From assembly GCA_002401345.1 (NCBI GenBank), contig NVSU01000007.1, positions 1-38,736 of the forward strand: DNA of 38,736 bases. Reading direction: 5' to 3'. Position 1 is the first letter of the stretch. Every line of letters starts with the position of its first letter. The notes below the pieces were generated by a model. That model was not told the origin of the DNA. It saw only the letters and a list, made by a program, of their open reading frames with translations, and did not search any database. This DNA comes from Candidatus Wolfebacteria bacterium (GTDB taxonomy: Bacteria > Patescibacteriota > Minisyncoccia > Phycocordibacterales > NVSU01). The position numbers and the translations under genes are program-made. Of the stretch, positions 35,483 through 38,736 are shown piece after piece.

Positions 35483-35860
35483 ATGAACATAAATCTAAAG
35501 GCAACAAATATGGAACTCTCGGATTCAATTCGAGACTATGTTGAAAAAAGAATAACGCATCTTGGAAAATTATTGGCGCAACATGAAGGGGAGGTTAATA
35601 TAGATTTTGAAGTAAGTAAAACTACCAATCATCATGAATCAGGAAAGATTTATCGTGCAGATTGTAATGTGACAATGTTTGGCCCTGGAGGAGGGATGTT
35701 TTATTCAAGCTCAGATCAGGAAGATCTCTATGCAGCAATTGATGATGTAAAAGATAAAATCTTTAAAGAGGTAAAGCGAACAAAAAGTAGAAAACAAGCT
35801 CTCTGGAAGAAAGGAGCGACACGACTTAAGAGTATATTGAAAGGATTAACAAAAAGATAA
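35483..35860 (+). CDS. Ribosome hibernation-promoting factor / RaiA-like, short form
   Basis: The protein has 125 residues. MNINLKATNMELSDSIRDYV and the later KLLAQHEGEVNIDFEVSKTT match the first strand-helix of the S30AE (HPF/YfiA) domain. SSDQEDLYAAIDDVKDKIFK is the second conserved helix. The protein binds the decoding site and idles ribosomes. The long-form dimerisation domain is missing. Its stop is one base from the fmt stop on the other strand, with no terminator between. Confidence 0.9.
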   Translation: MNINLKATNMELSDSIRDYVEKRITHLGKLLAQHEGEVNIDFEVSKTTNHHESGKIYRADCNVTMFGPGGGMFYSSSDQEDLYAAIDDVKDKIFKEVKRTKSRKQALWKKGATRLKSILKGLTKR

Positions 35861-35861
35861 T

Positions 35862-36722
35862 CTATAGTCCTTTTAGAAAATCCTCATACTTCATTTCTTT
35901 TTTTCCCTCAGGAAGAACTTTGTGAATACAAAGTTCTTCCTTTTCTATTGAAGCATCTTTTATAATTACTCGTATTTTTTTTCCATTTTTTTCAACAAAA
36001 AAATACGTTCCCGGCCAGATCTTATATGCACGAATTTTTCTGTAGTTCATAGTGGGATCGTCATTGAGATCTATGAGTCCATCCTCCTTAGTCATTTTTT
36101 TTGTAAATGTAGCCTTATCATGTATCTGAGCTTGTTCTTGTAACTCTCCATGTATCCAGCTAGGAATTGTTTTAGCGAGTAGTTCACCTCCAAGTTCTGC
36201 AAGGGTCATTTCGAGCTCACTGGCATTTTCATCTCCTTTCATTGGGATTATGAGTTGAGAGAGTAGTGGTCCGTGATCCATTTTTTCATCGATGAGCATG
36301 ATAGTTACACCTGTTTCAGTGGCTCCTCCGAGAATACTGGATTCGATAGGAGACGCTCCTCGGAATTTTGGTAGAAGGGAGGGATGTACATTGAGTGAAC
36401 CCTTGTGTGGTATATCGAGCACATTCTGAGGGATGATAAGACCATAGGCTGCGACTATAAATAAATCCCATGAATGCGCATTTATAGTTTCTACAAAATC
36501 CTTATCCAATTTTGTGGGTTGTGCTATATCTATAGTATTTTCAAGTGCCCATTTTTTTACTGGAGGTGCTGAAAGTATAAGTTTTCTTCCTTTTGGTTTA
36601 TCGGGTGCAGTAACAATAAGAGAGGGAAGTATATTGTTTTTCTTAAGTTGATCTAAAATGGTAACCGCAAATTCTGGGGTACCGAAAAACGCAATATTTA
36701 ATTTATGTGATGATGTCTCCAT
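35862..36722 (-). CDS. fmt: Methionyl-tRNA formyltransferase
   Basis: With the ATG at 36722 the protein has 286 residues. NIAFFGTPEFAV, then LNVHPSLLPKFRGASPIESS (catalytic Asn and His), and MDHGPLLSQ (catalytic Asp) are the family motifs. It formylates Met-tRNA for initiation using 10-formyl-THF. A short C-terminal OB part is visible. Two in-frame starts further upstream (for example 36737) lie deeper in def. The chosen start overlaps the def stop by 20 bases, which suggests coupled translation. Confidence 0.92.
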   Translation of the reverse strand: METSSHKLNIAFFGTPEFAVTILDQLKKNNILPSLIVTAPDKPKGRKLILSAPPVKKWALENTIDIAQPTKLDKDFVETINAHSWDLFIVAAYGLIIPQNVLDIPHKGSLNVHPSLLPKFRGASPIESSILGGATETGVTIMLIDEKMDHGPLLSQLIIPMKGDENASELEMTLAELGGELLAKTIPSWIHGELQEQAQIHDKATFTKKMTKEDGLIDLNDDPTMNYRKIRAYKIWPGTYFFVEKNGKKIRVIIKDASIEKEELCIHKVLPEGKKEMKYEDFLKGL

Positions 36723-37260
36723 TGTGAGTGTGGTCATGTACAGCTGGAGGAATATCTTCCATGTCTGCAGCCTTATCAATAAAAAGAATGCCATTTAGAT
36801 GATCAATTTCATGTTGAAAAATCTGCGAAATAATACCTCCTGATCCACGTTCAAATAATCTACCATGTTCATCGTAGGCACGCACTGTCGTCTTGCTAGC
36901 TCGCCACACTTTTCCATATGTGTAGCGGACGGAAAGGCATCCTTCAGGCATTAATTCCTTTTCTTTAGATTGGCTTGTTATTTCAGGATTTATAAAGACG
37001 AGGTCTTCATGAATTTGTGTATCAGAAAGTTCACGTTGAGGGTCAAATGTACTATCAAGTACCTTGCCAGATATAATGAAGATTCGTTTTGATACTCCAA
37101 TTTGAGGAGCTGCGAGTGCGACACCATCTGTTTGTGAGCTCAATGCCTCTTTCATGTCATGAATCACTTTTTTAATCTCAGGGGAGTCTATTGTATCTAA
37201 TGGGACTATTTGAGTAACTTCACGCAACACCTTCTCATTTTTTTGTAATATTTGAGTCAT
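36703..37260 (-). CDS. def: Peptide deformylase
   Basis: The 185-residue protein removes the formyl group from nascent chains. Motif 1 is GVALAAPQIG (about 46-55), motif 2 EGCLSV (Cys metal ligand), and motif 3 QHEIDHLNG (two His ligands and Glu). The ATG is exactly six bases after TATATT on the minus strand, so the mRNA is predicted leaderless. The functional link with fmt is direct: one adds and the other removes the formyl group. Confidence 0.94.
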   Translation of the reverse strand: MTQILQKNEKVLREVTQIVPLDTIDSPEIKKVIHDMKEALSSQTDGVALAAPQIGVSKRIFIISGKVLDSTFDPQRELSDTQIHEDLVFINPEITSQSKEKELMPEGCLSVRYTYGKVWRASKTTVRAYDEHGRLFERGSGGIISQIFQHEIDHLNGILFIDKAADMEDIPPAVHDHTHNGDIIT

Positions 37261-37266
37261 AATAAA

Positions 37267-37272
37267 AATATA
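37267..37272 (-). promoter_or_regulatory. Leaderless -10 box of def, overlapping the hisS terminator stem
   Basis: On the minus strand TATATT is followed by six bases and the ATG at 37260. Its last bases overlap the stem of the hairpin at 37271-37297. Confidence 0.55.
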
Positions 37273-37297
37273 TCCCGTATAGGTTTTATACAGGATA
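37271..37297 (-). terminator. Terminator of hisS
   Basis: TATCC (37271-37275) pairs with GGATA (37293-37297) and GTATA with TATAC further in. On the minus strand a T-rich tract (TATTTTTATT) follows. The stop of hisS is six bases away. Confidence 0.7.
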
Positions 37298-37303
37298 GAT
37301 TTC

Positions 37304-38677
37304 TTATTTTAGTGTTTTAATATATTTTTGCAAATCCTCTATATTGATCGTCTTTTGTGACCTGTTCTTCATATCTCTGACTATAACTGAATTGTCCATT
37401 GCCTCCTTTTGACCAAATATAATTGTATAAGGAATTTTTAATTTTTCTGCAATTGCCAGTTGGGCACCTATACTATCTTTTGTAATTGATTGAACGAGTG
37501 GAATTTTTGCCTGACGGAGAATCTCAATTATATTCAAGCTTTTTAGTTTTGCCTCAAGACCGAGCTTAATAAAGTATATCTTTGGCTTCTTCACGATTCG
37601 AGGAGAGAGCTTCTTGTACCATGAGGACATAACAATACGATCAACACCTATAGATACCCCAACAGATGGTATATCTTTTTTGTGTCCCATAGCTTTCGCA
37701 AGATAATCATATCTTCCACCTCCTGCAATTGCAAGTCCTTCTGAGAAATCTTTTTTATTCTCTATAGTGTCTGCTTTTTTATCTTCATCATTATTTTCTA
37801 TGTCTGAGTCTTCGGTCTCTTTTTCAACTTTTACTTCAAACACTGTCCGCGTGTAATAACTTAGACCACGTACAAGGTTTTTGTTAATTTGATAAGGAAC
37901 GTTCATTTCTTCTAAATATTCCAAGACCTCCTTGAAGTGTTTTTTACATTCAGGATCCAGGAAGCTCACCGAGTCGGGTGCGCCTTCCTTTATTTCTTGA
38001 CACTCTTCTTCTTTACAATCCAGTAGTCGAAGTGGATTTGTTTTAATTCTGTCTTTACAGTTTGGACAAAGATCTGCAATATGTTTTTTATAATATGAGG
38101 TAAGTTCACGAATATACACAGGACGACATTCTTTGTCTCCTATGCTGTTTACTTCAACAATAAGATCTTGTGCACCAGCTTCTTTTAAGATAAGTACCGT
38201 TGCTTGAATAATGAGTGCGTCAGCAATACTCTTATCAGTTCCCATAATTTCAAGTCCAAACTGTCGTAGTTCACGCAGTCGTCCTCGCTGTGGTTTATCA
38301 TGTCTGAAGAATGGTCCGTAGTAATAGAGCATGACTGGCTGAGGTAGTGATCGCATTCCATGTTCTATGTATGCTCTCATTGACCCTGCGGTACCTTCTG
38401 GTCTCATTGCGATCTTATCTCTACTTCGTGGTGGTTTAAGTTTGTACATTTCCTTATCTATAATATCTGTGCCAATACCTACACTTGAAGTAAAGATATC
38501 TTCATATTCTAGAATTGGGAGCTCGATAGGGTTGAATCCATAGTAAATTGCAACTTCTTGTGCTTTTTCAAAAAAACCTTGATAGTTGTAATATTCATCA
38601 CCCATAATATCTCTCATTCCTTTTAATGAGTGAAGCTTCGGAGGATTAGGTTTTGATGAAACTTTTTTCTTAGCCAT
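37304..38677 (-). CDS. hisS: Histidyl-tRNA synthetase with an acidic insertion
   Basis: The 457-residue protein charges tRNA-His. Class II motifs are present: motif 1 around LPILEYEDIF, motif 2 FFRHDKPQRGRLRELRQFGL, and motif 3 VGVSIGVDRIVMS. HisRS-specific segments are LVRGLSYYTRTVFEV and IAGGGRYD. A zinc-knuckle-like segment (CPNC...DCKEEEC, about 196-218) lies in the insertion domain. An acidic stretch of about 30 residues (EKETEDSDIENNDEDKKADT) replaces the usual short loop before IAGGGRYD. The anticodon-binding domain follows from about 370. No Shine-Dalgarno precedes the ATG at 38677. Confidence 0.95.
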   Translation of the reverse strand: MAKKKVSSKPNPPKLHSLKGMRDIMGDEYYNYQGFFEKAQEVAIYYGFNPIELPILEYEDIFTSSVGIGTDIIDKEMYKLKPPRSRDKIAMRPEGTAGSMRAYIEHGMRSLPQPVMLYYYGPFFRHDKPQRGRLRELRQFGLEIMGTDKSIADALIIQATVLILKEAGAQDLIVEVNSIGDKECRPVYIRELTSYYKKHIADLCPNCKDRIKTNPLRLLDCKEEECQEIKEGAPDSVSFLDPECKKHFKEVLEYLEEMNVPYQINKNLVRGLSYYTRTVFEVKVEKETEDSDIENNDEDKKADTIENKKDFSEGLAIAGGGRYDYLAKAMGHKKDIPSVGVSIGVDRIVMSSWYKKLSPRIVKKPKIYFIKLGLEAKLKSLNIIEILRQAKIPLVQSITKDSIGAQLAIAEKLKIPYTIIFGQKEAMDNSVIVRDMKNRSQKTINIEDLQKYIKTLK

Positions 38678-38736
38678 AAATTATGTGTTATCTAGATTAT
38701 AATTACCTGGTAAATATGAGAGTGCATTAAGTGGAA

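Overview
The window looks like a piece of a small, AT-rich bacterial genome (roughly one third G+C by eye) of the Patescibacteria/CPR type. Supporting this, by inference: most units carry one gene with its own promoter and terminator; many small proteins have no recognisable family; Shine-Dalgarno sequences are essentially absent; many genes look leaderless; and the few core genes (ssb, hisS, def, fmt, an HPF-like factor, a compact Glu/Leu dehydrogenase) resemble CPR forms. No rRNA or tRNA gene, CRISPR array, transposase or integrase was recognised.

Layout. 1-110 is the start of ssb. About 0.5-17.9 kb is an accessory region of some 28 small, mostly unrelated genes: an HNH-like protein, two Nudix hydrolases, a pyroglutamyl peptidase, a SAM methyltransferase, a GNAT, a GC-rich foreign membrane protein, an ADP-ribosyltransferase-like protein, an orphan AroB-type cyclase, a FAD oxidoreductase and many hypotheticals. 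17.9-31.3 kb holds a secreted coiled-coil/beta-barrel-like protein, a dehydrogenase, a two-gene sensor (NMT1-like binding protein plus histidine kinase), a DEAD-box helicase with a structured leader, a PRTase / PRPP synthetase / alpha-beta hydrolase operon, a Cys-rich anchored protein and a Bacteroidota-like sigma factor. 31.4-38.7 kb is more ordinary: a TrpF-like barrel, small proteins, rlmB, DUF167, hibernation factor, fmt-def and hisS.

The most unusual signal is the DNA between genes. Unrelated genes are joined by a few recurring junctions. Divergent pairs share a back-to-back promoter in which two -35 boxes overlap in CTAGTCAAT and both spacers are 17 bp. Tandem pairs share terminator + T-tract + ATTTCC + AAACTTNTTG + TATACT, with the -10 box exactly 6 nt before the ATG. 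Convergent pairs share two facing terminators with GAGTGGAAATAAAAAA between them. A 20-nt palindrome is present in five tandem-type promoters and absent from others; where present it puts TTGCCT 18 bp upstream of the -10, where absent the promoter is an extended -10 type. A second palindrome is present or absent in the convergent junctions in the same way. Together this suggests a cassette-like region assembled through interchangeable regulatory junctions, without a visible recombinase. A possible small RNA lies at 10262-10354 on the minus strand.
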